Shown: in pieces, positions 37,267-47,182 of the stretch
Layout: the number at the start of each line of letters is the position of its first letter
Numbering within the stretch: the first letter of the stretch is position 1
Assembly: GCF_014656135.1 (NCBI RefSeq)
Contig: NZ_BNBV01000008.1
Coordinates: forward strand, 62,001-126,000
DNA: 64,000 bases
Source of the DNA: Streptomyces thermodiastaticus
GTDB taxonomy: Bacteria > Actinomycetota > Actinomycetes > Streptomycetales > Streptomycetaceae
Direction of reading: 5' to 3'
Translations under genes and position numbers: made by a program
Notes under the pieces: model-generated
Seen by the model: the letters and a program-made list of their open reading frames with translations, nothing else
The model's database searches: none
Told to the model about the DNA's origin: nothing

Positions 37267-37340
37267 TGGGGCGGGTGGGACTCGAACCCACGGCCGACGG
37301 ATTATGAGTCCGCTGCTCTAACCGGCTGAGCTACCGCCCC
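37267..37340 (-). tRNA. tRNA with CAU anticodon (probably Ile2; Met possible)
   Basis: Minus strand 5' GGGGCGGTAGCTCAGCCGG folds as a complete cloverleaf: acceptor GGGGCGG/CCGCCCC, D stem GCTC/GAGC, anticodon stem GCGGA/TCCGT (4 Watson-Crick pairs plus a terminal G-T wobble) around CTCATAA, T stem GTGGG/CCCAC with TTCGAGT. The discriminator is A, and CCA is encoded at 37264-37266. The CAU anticodon serves either elongator Met or lysidine-modified Ile2; the sequence alone does not settle it. Confidence 0.9.
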
Positions 37341-37553
37341 GTACGGCGTGTCGCGCACACTTGTACGCGCCGTCTGCCGCAGCATAGCCGCTCATAAGAT
37401 CTCCTGCTTCGCCATGGTCGGCTTCAGCGGCCTGCCGCGACCCGTCATGACCTTCAAGACTGCGCCACGGCGGTCGGCGGTTCCCGTGCCGCCGGATCGG
37501 ATGCGACGTGCCGCGACACCCGCGCTGGGCAGGAAGAACACGGGCCGGACATG

Positions 37554-37575
37554 AAAAAGGACCCCGAAGGGTCCT
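37554..37575 (-). terminator. Rho-independent terminator after the tRNA-Asn pair
   Basis: On the minus strand, AGGACCC-TTCG-GGGTCCT followed by TTTTT: a 7-bp stem with a stable UUCG-type loop and a U-tract. It is 11 nt after the second tRNA-Asn. Confidence 0.9.
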
Positions 37576-37586
37576 CGTTCAGCATG

Positions 37587-37659
37587 CTCCCCCGACTGGA
37601 CTCGAACCAGTAACCTGCCGGTTAACAGCCGGCTGCTCTGCCAATTGAGCTACGGAGGA
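37587..37659 (-). tRNA. tRNA-Asn (GTT), distal copy
   Basis: Minus strand begins TCCTCCGTAGCTCAATTGGC; anticodon loop CTGTTAA gives GTT. Acceptor TCCTCCG pairs with CGGGGGA (one wobble). Discriminator G. Identical to the copy 79 nt upstream. Confidence 0.95.
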
Positions 37660-37665
37660 TCGAAG

Positions 37666-37738
37666 CTCCCCCGACTGGACTCGAACCAGTAACCTGCCGG
37701 TTAACAGCCGGCTGCTCTGCCAATTGAGCTACGGAGGA
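37666..37738 (-). tRNA. tRNA-Asn (GTT), proximal copy
   Basis: Same 73-nt sequence as the copy at 37587-37659, separated by 6 nt, in one transcript ending at the terminator at 37554-37575. No CCA is encoded. Confidence 0.95.
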
Positions 37739-37884
37739 ATGCCTCGGTGCCTCGAACGCGCCTGCCCGGGTGGTGCTCGGTGGGCGTGCGCTCGCTGCGA
37801 CACATACATTAGCGCAAGCAGGGGGGTGCTCCGCCAATCGGTCCTCCCCGGCTGTCGACGTCGAGGCAAGGAAGGGTGGCCACC

Positions 37885-38184
37885 ATGCGCTACCGGCTCG
37901 TGTTCATCGCAGGGCTGGCTGTGGGGTACGTACTGGGGACGAAGGCGGGACGAGAGCGTTACGACCAGCTGGTGACGGCCGCGCGCCGGGTCGCGGAGAA
38001 CCCGGCGGTGCGCAACACCGCGGAGACGGCGGCGCAGCAGGGACGCCGGTTCGCGGGCCGGGCGTGTCACACGGTGAGCGAGAAGGTCGGGGACCGGATG
38101 CCGGAGCCGGTGGCCCGGCGCATGCGCTCCCTGAGCGGGCGCGGTGCCGGCGCGGGCGGCGACTGGGGCACCGGGAACGTCTGA
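37885..38184 (+). CDS. YtxH-like small membrane-anchored protein
   Basis: A 99-aa protein with an N-terminal hydrophobic stretch LVFIAGLAVGYVLGTKAGRERY typical of YtxH domains, followed by an amphipathic helix (VTAARRVAENPAVRNTAETA) and a Gly-rich tail. Possibly stress-related as in Bacillus YtxH, but not established. ATG 37885 is preferred over GTG 37876 because AAGGAAGG at 37868-37875 is spaced for it. Confidence 0.75.
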   Translation: MRYRLVFIAGLAVGYVLGTKAGRERYDQLVTAARRVAENPAVRNTAETAAQQGRRFAGRACHTVSEKVGDRMPEPVARRMRSLSGRGAGAGGDWGTGNV

Positions 38185-38258
38185 ACGCGCCCGCACCGGA
38201 CCCTGCCGAGGGCATGCGTCCGCACGGCCACGCACCCTGGTACGGCACAATTTCCGCC

Positions 38259-39713
38259 ATGGGGATAGTCGCCGGGTTGGACAGCTCACCTGACTTCACG
38301 CGCATCGTGGTCTGCGACACGGACACCGGGGCCGTGCTCCGGCAGGGTTACGCCCCGCATCCGGTGGAGGCTCCCGACGGCAGAACCCGCCCCGCCGACG
38401 TCGACCCGCAGGCGTGGCTGCTGTCCCTGGGGCAGGCCGCGGACGGCGGGCTTCTGGAGGGTGTTCAGGCCATCGGCGTGTCGGCGCAGCAGAACGCGCT
38501 GATCCCGATGGACGCCCAGGGCGGCACGGTGCGGCCCGCGCTGGTGGGCGGCGACCGCCGGGCGCAGGCGGCCGCGGCCGACCTGACCGACGCGCTCGGC
38601 GGGCGGGAGGCCTGGGCGCAGGCCGTGGGGTGTGTGCCCCAAGCCGCCCATCCGGTCACCAAGTTGCGCTGGCTGGCGCAGAACGAACCGGAGAACGCCG
38701 GGCGTGTCGCCTCGGTGCTGCAGGCGCACGACTGGCTGGTGTGGCAGTTGCTGGGCCGGCCGGTGCGGCGCACCACCGACCGGGGCGGCGCCTCCGGCAC
38801 CGGCTACTGGTCGGCGGCCACCGGCACCTGGCGGCCGGACCTGGTGGAGCTGGCGCTCGGCCACCGGGTGACGCTGCCCGAGGTGATCGGCCCGGCCGAG
38901 GCGGCCGGCACGACGCCCGAGGGCCTGCTGATCTCGGCGGGCACCGGAGAGCCCATGGCGGCGGCGTTCGGACTCGGGCTGGGACCCGGGGACGTGGTGG
39001 TGTCGCTGGGCGCCTCCGGCTCGGTGATGGCCGTGCACCCCGAGGCACTCGTGGACCAGTCCGGGATGATCACCTCGCTGGCCGACGCCACCGGTATGCA
39101 CCTGCCGGTCGTCACCACGCTGAACGCCGTGCGGGCGCTGCGCGGCACCGCCGAGCTGCTGGGCCTGCCGGACCTGGAGAGCCTGTCCGAGCTGGCACTG
39201 AAGTCGACTCCGGGGGCGCACGGGCTGGTGCTGCTGCCGTATCTGGAGGGCGAGCGGACCCCGAACCTGCCGCACACCGCCGGGACGCTGGCCGGTCTGC
39301 GGCGGGAGTCGATGAAGCCGGAGCATCTGGCGCGGGCGGCCGTCGAGGGCATGCTGTGCGGGCTCGCGGACGCCCTGGACGTGTTGCGCGGACGGGGCGT
39401 TCAGGCGCGGCGGGTGTTCCTCATCGGGGCGGCCGCGGAACTGCCCGCCGTGCAGGCGGTGGCGCCGTCGCTGTTCGGTGCGCAGGTCGTGGTGCCGCAG
39501 CCGGCCGACTACGCCGCGATCGGGGCCGCCCGGCAGGCGGCGTGGGCGCTCGGCGTCTGTCAGGGCACCCTGGACCCGCACACCCCGCCGACCTGGCAGG
39601 GCGCGGTGGCCCAGATCCTGGAGGCGGGCGAGGAACTGGCGGTGGGCCAGGCGGTGCGCCAGCAGTACGCGGCGGTGCGCGAGCAGACGCACCCCGGGGC
39701 GTTCCAGCCGTGA
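38259..39713 (+). CDS. xylB: FGGY-family carbohydrate kinase (xylulokinase-like)
   Basis: A 484-aa sugar kinase with N-terminal phosphate loop VAGLDSSPDFTRIVVCD, central LQAHDWLVWQLLGRP and RTTDRGGASGTGYW, and C-terminal GDVVVSLGASGSVMAV and LPYLEGERTPNLPH. It most resembles D-xylulokinase; other pentulose or hexulose substrates cannot be excluded. ATG 38259 has no Shine-Dalgarno, and a CACAAT hexamer lies about 8 nt upstream, so the transcript may be leaderless. No xylose isomerase is adjacent. Confidence 0.82.
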   Translation: MGIVAGLDSSPDFTRIVVCDTDTGAVLRQGYAPHPVEAPDGRTRPADVDPQAWLLSLGQAADGGLLEGVQAIGVSAQQNALIPMDAQGGTVRPALVGGDRRAQAAAADLTDALGGREAWAQAVGCVPQAAHPVTKLRWLAQNEPENAGRVASVLQAHDWLVWQLLGRPVRRTTDRGGASGTGYWSAATGTWRPDLVELALGHRVTLPEVIGPAEAAGTTPEGLLISAGTGEPMAAAFGLGLGPGDVVVSLGASGSVMAVHPEALVDQSGMITSLADATGMHLPVVTTLNAVRALRGTAELLGLPDLESLSELALKSTPGAHGLVLLPYLEGERTPNLPHTAGTLAGLRRESMKPEHLARAAVEGMLCGLADALDVLRGRGVQARRVFLIGAAAELPAVQAVAPSLFGAQVVVPQPADYAAIGAARQAAWALGVCQGTLDPHTPPTWQGAVAQILEAGEELAVGQAVRQQYAAVREQTHPGAFQP

Positions 39714-39894
39714 CGTCCCGTAAGGTCCGGTAAGTCCCGATTGCACTCGTACGGGGGGATTGCCCGGCCGACGGTGCGCCGGAGGCGGCTCCTCGTGCGG
39801 GTTAATCAGTTGAGGTAACACGGGCCGCGTGTCCGACGATAGGGGCCAGGGGATACCGACCGATCCCCTGAACCGCCGACTCCGAGAGATTTCC

Positions 39895-41628
39895 GTGCTC
39901 ATACGACTCCTGCGGACCTTCCTCAGGCCCTACAGAAGACACCTCACCGTCCTGGTGCTGCTGCAGTTCCTGCAGACCTGCGCCACTCTCTATCTGCCCA
40001 CCCTCAACGCGCACATCATCGACAACGGTGTCGTGAAGGGAGACACCGGCTACATCCTCACCTTCGGTGCCGTGATGATCGGCGTCTCGCTGGCGCAGAT
40101 CGTGTGCAACATCGGTGCCGTCTACTACGGCGCCCGCACCGCCTCCGCACTCGGCCGGGACATCCGTGCCTCGGTCTTCGACCGGGTGCAGTCCTTCTCC
40201 GCGCGTGAGGTCGGCCACTTCGGCGCGCCCTCGCTCATCACCCGTACGACGAACGACGTCCAGCAGGTCCAGATGCTGGCCCTGATGACGTTCACCCTGA
40301 TGGTGTCGGCGCCCATCATGTGCGTGGGCGGCATCGTCCTGGCCCTCGGACTGGACGTCCCTCTGTCGGGTGTCCTGGTCGGTGTGGTACCGGTGCTGGG
40401 GATCTGCGTGACGCTGATCGTGCGCCGCCTGCGCCCGCTGTTCCGGTCCATGCAGCGGCGCCTGGACACGGTGAACCGGGTGCTGCGCGAGCAGATCACC
40501 GGCAACCGCGTCATCCGCGCCTTCGTCCGCGACGAGTACGAGAAGGAGCGCTTCCGCGAGGCGAACAGCGACCTGACGGACATGGCGCTGGCCACCGGTC
40601 GGCTGCTGGCGCTGATGTTCCCGATGGTGATGACGGTGGTGAACCTGTCGTCCATCGCGGTGGTGTGGTTCGGCGCGCACCGCATCGACAGCGGCGGCAT
40701 GCAGATCGGCGACCTGACCGCGTTCCTGGCCTATCTGATGCAGATCGTGATGTCGGTCATGATGGCCACCTTCATGTTCATGATGGTGCCGCGCGCGGAG
40801 GTGTGCGCCGAGCGCATCCAGGAGGTGCTGCGGACCGAGTCCAGCGTGGTGCCGCCGCTCGCGCCGGTGGCCCGGCTGCGCAGCCACGGGCATCTGGAGC
40901 TGCGTCAGGCCGGTTTCCGCTACCCGGGTGCGGAGGAGCCGGTGCTCAAGGCGGTGGACCTGGTGGCCCGTCCGGGTGAGGTGACCGCCGTGATCGGGTC
41001 CACCGGCAGCGGCAAGTCCACGCTGCTGGGGCTGGTGCCCCGGCTGTTCGACGCCACCGAGGGCGAGGTGCTGGTGGGCGGCGTGGACGTCCGCGACATC
41101 GACCCGGCGCTGCTGGCGAAGACGGTGGGCATCGTCCCGCAGAAGCCGTATCTGTTCGCCGGCACCATCGCGTCCAACCTGCGCTACGGCAACCCGGACG
41201 CCACCGACGAGGAGCTGTGGCACGCGCTGGAGGTGGCGCAGGCCAAGGACTTCGTCAGCAAGCTGGAGGGCGGCCTGGAGGCGCCCGTCGCGCAGGGCGG
41301 CACCAATGTCTCCGGCGGTCAGCGCCAGCGTCTGGCCATCGCCCGCACGCTGGTGCAGCGCCCGGAGATCTACCTGTTCGACGACTCCTTCTCCGCCCTG
41401 GACTACGCCACCGACGCGGCGCTCAGGGCCGCCCTGGCCCGGGAGACCGCCGAGGCGACCGTCGTCATCGTCGCCCAGCGGGTGGCGACCATCCGGGACG
41501 CGGACCGGATCATCGTCCTGGACGAGGGCCGGGTGGTGGGCAGCGGCCGCCACCACGAGCTGATGGCGGACAACGACACCTACCGGGAGATCGTGCTCTC
41601 CCAGCTGACGGAAGCGGAGGCTGCCTGA
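39895..41628 (+). CDS. ABC exporter half-transporter with degenerate ATPase site
   Basis: A 577-aa protein with six membrane helices (about 15-310) and a C-terminal ATPase domain: Walker A GSTGSGKST, signature VSGGQRQRL, and Walker B YLFDDSFSALD, where Asp replaces the catalytic Glu. This marks the degenerate site of a heterodimeric exporter, with the next gene as partner. I choose GTG 39895 (VLIRLLRTFLRPYRRH), the usual N-terminus; a GTG at 39829 would add 22 residues. Substrate unknown, lipid or drug export likely. Confidence 0.85.
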   Translation: MLIRLLRTFLRPYRRHLTVLVLLQFLQTCATLYLPTLNAHIIDNGVVKGDTGYILTFGAVMIGVSLAQIVCNIGAVYYGARTASALGRDIRASVFDRVQSFSAREVGHFGAPSLITRTTNDVQQVQMLALMTFTLMVSAPIMCVGGIVLALGLDVPLSGVLVGVVPVLGICVTLIVRRLRPLFRSMQRRLDTVNRVLREQITGNRVIRAFVRDEYEKERFREANSDLTDMALATGRLLALMFPMVMTVVNLSSIAVVWFGAHRIDSGGMQIGDLTAFLAYLMQIVMSVMMATFMFMMVPRAEVCAERIQEVLRTESSVVPPLAPVARLRSHGHLELRQAGFRYPGAEEPVLKAVDLVARPGEVTAVIGSTGSGKSTLLGLVPRLFDATEGEVLVGGVDVRDIDPALLAKTVGIVPQKPYLFAGTIASNLRYGNPDATDEELWHALEVAQAKDFVSKLEGGLEAPVAQGGTNVSGGQRQRLAIARTLVQRPEIYLFDDSFSALDYATDAALRAALARETAEATVVIVAQRVATIRDADRIIVLDEGRVVGSGRHHELMADNDTYREIVLSQLTEAEAA

Positions 41629-43550
41629 TGGCCGGGCCCATGGGCCGGATGACGGCCAACCCCGAGAACCGCTCGCTCGACTTCAGGAAGTCGAGCCGCC
41701 GGCTCGTCGCCCGGTTCCGGCCCGAGCGGGTGACGATCGTCACGCTGGTGCTGTGCGTGGTGGTGAGCGTCGTGCTCAGCGTGATCGGGCCGAAGATCCT
41801 CGGCAAGGCCACCGACCTGGTGTTCGCCGGGATCATCGGACGGCAGATGCCCGCCGGGGCCACCAAGGAACAGGTGCTCGAGAGCATGCGGCAGCACGGC
41901 CAGGGTGCCATCGCCGACATGCTGCGCAGCACCGACTTCACTCCCGGCAAGGGCATCGACTTCGGCGCGGTCGGCACGGTCCTGCTGCTGGCGCTGTGCA
42001 CGTTCCTGGCGGCGGGCCTGCTGATGGCGGTGGCGACACGGCTGGTGAACCGCACGGTGAACCGGACCGTGTACCGGCTGCGCGAGGACGTGCAGGCGAA
42101 GCTGTCGCGGCTGCCGCTGTCGTACTTCGACCGGCGTCAGCGCGGCGAGGTGCTCTCCCGGGCCACCAACGACATCGACAACATCGGGCAGACGCTGAAC
42201 CAGACGATGGGTCAGCTCATCAACTCGCTGCTGACCGTCATCGGCGTGCTCGTCATGATGTTCTACGTCTCCTGGATCCTGGCGCTGGTCGCGCTGGTGA
42301 CGGTGCCGCTGTCGTTCGTCGTGGCGGCCACGGTGGGCAAGCGCAGCCAGCCGCAGTTCGTGCAGCAGTGGCGCAGCACCGGAAAGCTGAACGCGCACAT
42401 CGAGGAGATGTACACCGGGCACACCCTGGTGAAGGTGTTCGGCCGGCAGCAGGAGTCGGCCCAGCAGTTCGCCGAGCACAACGAGGCGCTGTACGAGGCC
42501 TCGTTCAAGGCGCAGTTCAACAGCGGCATCATGCAGCCGCTGATGATGTTCGTGTCGAACCTGAACTACGTGCTGGTGGCCGTGGTCGGCGGCCTGCGGG
42601 TGGCCTCGGGTGCGCTGTCCATCGGCGATGTGCAGGCCTTCATCCAGTACTCGCGGCAGTTCTCCATGCCGCTGACCCAGATCGCCTCGATGGCGAACCT
42701 GGTGCAGTCCGGTGTGGCCTCCGCCGAGCGTGTCTTCGAACTTCTCGACGCCGAGGAGCAGACCCCGGACCCGGTGCCGGGCCTGCGGCCGGAGCGGCTG
42801 CGCGGCCGGGTCGAGCTGGAGCATGTCTCCTTCCGCTACGACCCGGACAAGCCGCTGATCGAGGACCTGTCGCTGACGGTGGAGCCGGGGCACACGGTCG
42901 CCATCGTCGGCCCGACCGGCGCGGGCAAGACCACCCTGGTCAATCTGCTGATGCGGTTCTACGAGGTCACCGGCGGACGCATCACCCTGGACGGGGTGGA
43001 CATCGCCCGCATGTCCCGGGACGAGCTGCGCTCCGGCATCGGCATGGTGCTGCAGGACACCTGGCTGTTCGGCGGCACCATCGCGGAGAACATCGCCTAC
43101 GGCGCCTCCCGCGAGGTGACCCGCGGCGAGATCGAGGAGGCGGCGCGGGCCGCGCACGCCGACCGGTTCATCCGCACCCTGCCCGACGGCTACGACACCG
43201 TCATCGACGACGAGGGCTCCGGGGTCAGCGCCGGTGAGAAGCAGCTCATCACCATCGCGCGGGCGTTCCTGTCGGACCCGGCGATCCTGGTCCTGGACGA
43301 GGCGACCAGCTCGGTGGACACCCGCACCGAGGTGCTGATCCAGAAGGCCATGGCCAAACTGCAGCACGGCAGGACGTCCTTCGTCATCGCCCACCGTCTC
43401 TCCACGATCCGGGACGCGGACACCATCCTGGTCATGGAGAACGGCTCGATCGTCGAGCAGGGCTCGCACGACGAGCTGCTGGCGGCCGACGGGGCCTACG
43501 CACGGCTGTACAAGGCGCAGTTCGCGCAGGCGGTTGCGGAGGTCGACTGA
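41628..43550 (+). CDS. ABC exporter half-transporter, catalytic partner
   Basis: A 640-aa half-exporter with an N-terminal extension, six membrane helices with a long extracytoplasmic insert after helix 1 (about 85-130), and an ATPase domain with Walker A GPTGAGKTT, unusual signature VSAGEKQL, and canonical Walker B LVLDEATSSVD. The combination of canonical Glu here and Asp in the upstream protein is typical of asymmetric heterodimers. Its ATG overlaps the upstream stop by 1 nt (TGATG). Confidence 0.87.
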   Translation: MAGPMGRMTANPENRSLDFRKSSRRLVARFRPERVTIVTLVLCVVVSVVLSVIGPKILGKATDLVFAGIIGRQMPAGATKEQVLESMRQHGQGAIADMLRSTDFTPGKGIDFGAVGTVLLLALCTFLAAGLLMAVATRLVNRTVNRTVYRLREDVQAKLSRLPLSYFDRRQRGEVLSRATNDIDNIGQTLNQTMGQLINSLLTVIGVLVMMFYVSWILALVALVTVPLSFVVAATVGKRSQPQFVQQWRSTGKLNAHIEEMYTGHTLVKVFGRQQESAQQFAEHNEALYEASFKAQFNSGIMQPLMMFVSNLNYVLVAVVGGLRVASGALSIGDVQAFIQYSRQFSMPLTQIASMANLVQSGVASAERVFELLDAEEQTPDPVPGLRPERLRGRVELEHVSFRYDPDKPLIEDLSLTVEPGHTVAIVGPTGAGKTTLVNLLMRFYEVTGGRITLDGVDIARMSRDELRSGIGMVLQDTWLFGGTIAENIAYGASREVTRGEIEEAARAAHADRFIRTLPDGYDTVIDDEGSGVSAGEKQLITIARAFLSDPAILVLDEATSSVDTRTEVLIQKAMAKLQHGRTSFVIAHRLSTIRDADTILVMENGSIVEQGSHDELLAADGAYARLYKAQFAQAVAEVD

Positions 43551-43572
43551 GGCCCGGGCCGACCGGGCTGTG

Positions 43573-43604
43573 AGAGGGGGCCGCCTGCCCGGGCGGCCCC
43601 CTCT
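43573..43604. terminator. Bidirectional terminator between the ABC pair and hrdA
   Basis: AGAGGGGGCCGCC pairs perfectly with GGCGGCCCCCTCT around a short loop, in the 66-nt gap between convergent genes. Confidence 0.8.
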
Positions 43605-43616
43605 TCACCGGTCCGC

Positions 43617-44792
43617 TCAGTCCAGGTAGCCGCGCAACTGGTCGGCGAAGGTGTGGTCGCGCAGCTTGGTGAGGGTCTTGGACTCGATCTGCCGGATGCG
43701 TTCCCGGGTCACTCCGAACAGCCGTCCGATCTCCTCCAGGGTGTGCGGCCGGCCGTCCAGGAGCCCGTAACGCAGCTGGACGACCTTGCGTTCCCGCTCC
43801 CCCAGCGTGGACAGCACGGCCTGCAGATGCTCGCGCAGCAGCAGGAACGCCGCCGACTCCACCGGGGAGGCCGCGTCGCCGTCCTCGATGAGGTCGCCGA
43901 GGGCGATGTCCTCCTCCTCGCCGACCGGGGCGTGCAGGGACACCGGTTCCTGGGCGAGCCGCAGCACCTCGTCGACCCGCTCGGGCGGCAGCTCCAGGCG
44001 GGCGGCGACCTCCTCCACGGTCGGCTCGGACCCGCGTTCCTGCAGCATGCGCCGCTGCACCCGCACCACCCGGTTGATCAGCTCCACGACGTGCACGGGC
44101 ACCCGGATGGTGCGGGCCTGGTCGGCCAGCGCCCGGGACATGGCCTGCCGGATCCACCAGGTGGCGTAGGTGGAGAACTTGTAGCCGCGGGCGTAGTCGA
44201 ACTTCTCCACCGCCCGGATCAGCCCCAGGTTGCCCTCCTGCACCAGGTCGAGCATGGTCAGCCCGCGGCCGACGTACCGTTTGGCGACGGACACCACCAG
44301 CCGCAGGTTGGCCTCGATGAGCCGCCGTTTGGCCACGCGGCCCATGACGACGAGCCGGTGCAGGTCCGCGGCGAGCCGGCTGTCCAGGCCGGGCGTGGTG
44401 TTCAGCTTCTCCTCGGCGAACAGCCCGGCCTCCACCCGCCGGGCCAGTTCCACTTCCTCGGCGGCGGTCAGCAGCGGTATCCGGCCGATCTCCCGCAGGT
44501 ACTGCCGGAACAGGTCCGCGGAGGAGCCGCCGGTCTCGGCCCGGACCGTGACGGACGGCTCGGCGTCCTCCGCCGGCCCGGCGTCCTCCGGCGGCCCGGC
44601 GTCCTCCGGCGGCCCGGGCTCTGCCGCGTCCGCGTCCCCCGCGGCCCCGTCTCGCGGCCCGGGCGGCGGCGCCGTCTCCGGCCGCGCCCGGACCCCGGTC
44701 TCCGGGTGGCGTACGGCCTGGTCCTGCGGCGGTACGGCCGCGACGACGAGGCGGGGGGCGGCGTCGGTCTGGGTGAGGGTCTGGGTCTGCAC
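43617..44792 (-). CDS. hrdA: RNA polymerase principal-like sigma factor HrdA
   Basis: A 391-aa sigma-70 group 2 factor. An acidic, Pro-rich N-terminus with three PEDAGP repeats (about 60-75) precedes region 1.2 ([20 protein letters not shown]), region 2 ([35 protein letters not shown]), region 3 ([19 protein letters not shown]) and region 4 ([20 protein letters not shown]). I take GTG 44792 because GGAGG lies 8 nt upstream, giving a length close to S. coelicolor HrdA. The frame stays open further upstream but with no sigma similarity. Dispensable homologue of HrdB. Confidence 0.88.
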   Translation of the reverse strand: MQTQTLTQTDAAPRLVVAAVPPQDQAVRHPETGVRARPETAPPPGPRDGAAGDADAAEPGPPEDAGPPEDAGPAEDAEPSVTVRAETGGSSADLFRQYLREIGRIPLLTAAEEVELARRVEAGLFAEEKLNTTPGLDSRLAADLHRLVVMGRVAKRRLIEANLRLVVSVAKRYVGRGLTMLDLVQEGNLGLIRAVEKFDYARGYKFSTYATWWIRQAMSRALADQARTIRVPVHVVELINRVVRVQRRMLQERGSEPTVEEVAARLELPPERVDEVLRLAQEPVSLHAPVGEEEDIALGDLIEDGDAASPVESAAFLLLREHLQAVLSTLGERERKVVQLRYGLLDGRPHTLEEIGRLFGVTRERIRQIESKTLTKLRDHTFADQLRGYLD

Positions 44793-45100
44793 GCGGGCGA
44801 CCTCCAGGATCGTCGCTGTCGACCAGTGCGGCAGCGGTACTCGGGGACGCATCCGGCGGCCTCGCCGCGGTCCGGCCCGTGCACGACGGGCGGGCCGCGG
44901 TGGTGCGGGACGAGCGGGGAGACAAGGACCGGCCGGGGTCCGGGGACTCGGGCACCGGACCCAGTGTGGGGTACGACACAACTCCGCCACGAGGGGCCTG
45001 CGGTGACTTTTTGCGCCCGGCCGGTCACCGGGCGGTCGCGAGGGCGGCGCGGAACGGCCCCGGCCGGCACAGGGCCGGGCGGCGCCCGGACGCCGGGGCG
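44793..45100. other. hrdA upstream region
   Basis: 308 nt between dnaG and hrdA. It should hold the hrdA promoter, but I cannot pick a convincing -35/-10 pair. A short A-tract (GCAAAAAGTC on the minus strand near 45010) stands out in otherwise GC-rich sequence. No small gene is evident. Confidence 0.4.
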
Positions 45101-47023
45101 CTACAGGGCCTGTGCTCCCCGCTCCCGCAGTGCCTGGTCGTACTGCTGCAGCACCCACAGTTCGTTCTGCACGGCAGCGAGCTGGGCCGGGTCGCCGCCG
45201 TGGGACAGGCGGGCCACCGCGCTCTGCAGGTCGCGGACGCGGCGTTCGACGGCGCGGCGGCGGACGGTGACCAACTGGTCGCCGGCGTAGATCTCGTCCA
45301 CCTCCCTCGCGCCCCGGTGCATCTTGAGCGGTTCGACGGCCAGCTCGGTCACCATGGCCCGCACCTGGTCGTCGGGGGCCGCCTCGCGGACCCGGATCAG
45401 ATAGTCCTGCGGGTCGGCCACACCGTCCTCGGCGCCGCCGGCGTCGGCGATGGCCTGGCGGACGGCCGCGTACGGGGCGGCGGTGAACTCGTCCACCCCG
45501 TAGGCGTCGAAGGCCGGGGAGACCAGCTCGGGGCGTTGCAGCGCGAGTTTCAGCAGCTCACGCTCGGTGGCGTGGACGGGGTTGCGCAGGTGCAGCGCCG
45601 GGCCGCGCGGCACGGGCCGGGCCTGTCCGGCCCAGGCGGGCCGCGGAGCGGCGGGCCGTCTCTCCGGCGCGGGCAGGCGGCCGCCGCGCTCGCGGGCCCA
45701 GCGGGCCAGCTGCGCCACCCGCCGGACCACGAACTGGGTGTCGAGGATGCCGAGCAGACCGGCGAGCTGGACGGCGACCTCGTGCTGGGCGCCGCTGTTC
45801 TTGATCCGGGCGACGACCGGCGCGGCCTCGTCCAGGGCGGCGGCCCGGCCGGCCGGGGTGTCCAGGTCGTAGCGGGAGACGATCTGGCGCAGCGCGAACT
45901 CGAACAGCGGGGTGCGCGGCTCGACCAGGTCGACGACGGCCTCGTCGCCCTTGGCCAGGCGCAGCTCGCACGGGTCCATGCCGTCGGGCGCGATGGCGAT
46001 GTAGGTCTCGGCGGCGAACTTCTGGTCGTCCTCGAAGGCCCGCAGGGCCGCCTTCTGCCCGGCCGCGTCCCCGTCGAAGGTGAAGATCACCCGGGCCGAG
46101 CCGTTGTCCATCAGCAGCCGGCGCAGGATCTTGATGTGCTCGCCGCCGAAGGCGGTGCCGCAGGTGGCGATCGCGGTGCGCACCCCGGCCAGGTGGCAGG
46201 CCATGACGTCGGTGTAGCCCTCGACGACGACGGCCCGGCTGGTCTTGGCGATCTCCTTCTTCGCCAGGTCGATGCCGTACAGCACCTGGGACTTGCGGTA
46301 GATCGGCGTCTCCGGCGTGTTCAGGTACTTCGGGCCGGTGTCGGCCTCGTACAGTTTGCGCGCGCCGAAACCGACGACCTCGCCGCCGATGTCGCGGATC
46401 GGCCACATCAGGCGGCCGCGGAAGCGGTCGATGGGGCCGCGGCGGCCCTCCTGGGCCAGGCCGGAGACGATCAGTTCCTTGTCGCTGAAGCCCTTGCCGC
46501 GCAGGAAGCGGGTGAGGTGGTCCCAGCCCTGCGGGCTGTAGCCGACGCCGAAGTGGACGGCTGCGGCCTGGTCGAAGCCGCGCTCGGCGAGGAAGACCCG
46601 GCCGGCCTCGGCCTCCGGGGAGGTCGCCAGCTGCTCGGCGTACCACTCGGCGGCCAGTTTGTGCGCCTCGATCAGGCGGATCCGTTCGCCGCGCTGCTGG
46701 GCCGGGTTGTACCCGCCCTCCTCGTAGCGCAGCGTGATGCCGGCCTGGGCGGCCAGCCGCTCGACCGCCTCGGAGAAGGAGAGGTGGTCGATCTTCATCA
46801 CGAACGTGATGGTGTCGCCGCCCTCCTGGCAGCCGAAGCAGTGGAACAGCCCCTTGCTGGGGCTGACCTGGAAGGACGGCGTCTTCTCGTCGTGGAACGG
46901 GCACAGGCCCTTCAGGTTGCCCCCGCCCGCGTTGCGCAGCTGGAGGTACTCGGACACCACGGCGTCGATCGGGATGGCGTCCCGAACCGCCTTCACGTCC
47001 TCGTCCTTGATCCGTCCTGCCAC
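45101..47023 (-). CDS. dnaG: DNA primase DnaG
   Basis: Makes RNA primers for replication. The 640-aa chain has an N-terminal zinc domain (Cys41, His44, Cys62, Cys65: [13 protein letters not shown] and LFHCFGC), the RNA polymerase/TOPRIM core ([31 protein letters not shown]), and a C-terminal helicase-binding region. Length and order are normal. A hairpin at about 47051-47071 and three 11-bp phased repeats lie upstream. Confidence 0.97.
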   Translation of the reverse strand: MAGRIKDEDVKAVRDAIPIDAVVSEYLQLRNAGGGNLKGLCPFHDEKTPSFQVSPSKGLFHCFGCQEGGDTITFVMKIDHLSFSEAVERLAAQAGITLRYEEGGYNPAQQRGERIRLIEAHKLAAEWYAEQLATSPEAEAGRVFLAERGFDQAAAVHFGVGYSPQGWDHLTRFLRGKGFSDKELIVSGLAQEGRRGPIDRFRGRLMWPIRDIGGEVVGFGARKLYEADTGPKYLNTPETPIYRKSQVLYGIDLAKKEIAKTSRAVVVEGYTDVMACHLAGVRTAIATCGTAFGGEHIKILRRLLMDNGSARVIFTFDGDAAGQKAALRAFEDDQKFAAETYIAIAPDGMDPCELRLAKGDEAVVDLVEPRTPLFEFALRQIVSRYDLDTPAGRAAALDEAAPVVARIKNSGAQHEVAVQLAGLLGILDTQFVVRRVAQLARWARERGGRLPAPERRPAAPRPAWAGQARPVPRGPALHLRNPVHATERELLKLALQRPELVSPAFDAYGVDEFTAAPYAAVRQAIADAGGAEDGVADPQDYLIRVREAAPDDQVRAMVTELAVEPLKMHRGAREVDEIYAGDQLVTVRRRAVERRVRDLQSAVARLSHGGDPAQLAAVQNELWVLQQYDQALRERGAQAL

Positions 47024-47093
47024 GCGTGAATTCTACGGGGGTGCGGTGAGGGCCCCGGTGCGCGCGGGGCCCCGGCCGGGACGCGGACGCCGC

Positions 47094-47122
47094 CCGGTCA
47101 GTGCCCGGTCAGCGTCCGGTCA
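47094..47122. repeat. Three CCGGTCA repeats phased at 11 bp
   Basis: CCGGTCA occurs at 47094, 47105 and 47116, one per helical turn, between the flavoprotein stop and the dnaG start. Could be a binding site upstream of dnaG, or chance in GC-rich DNA. Confidence 0.5.
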
Positions 47123-47182
47123 CCCCCGGGGACCAGGGCCTTCACCGGCACGCCCTTCGGGGAGAGGGCTCCAGAGAAGGCT

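Noticed and set aside
37348..37554. 68-residue plus-strand frame between tRNA genes
   Set aside because: No ribosome site, no recognisable family, composition like random GC-rich translation.
37264..37738. tRNA genes as attachment site of an integrated element
   Set aside because: No integrase, excisionase or duplicated tRNA 3' end was found nearby. The two tRNA-Asn copies are full-length and co-transcribed, not an attL/attR pair.
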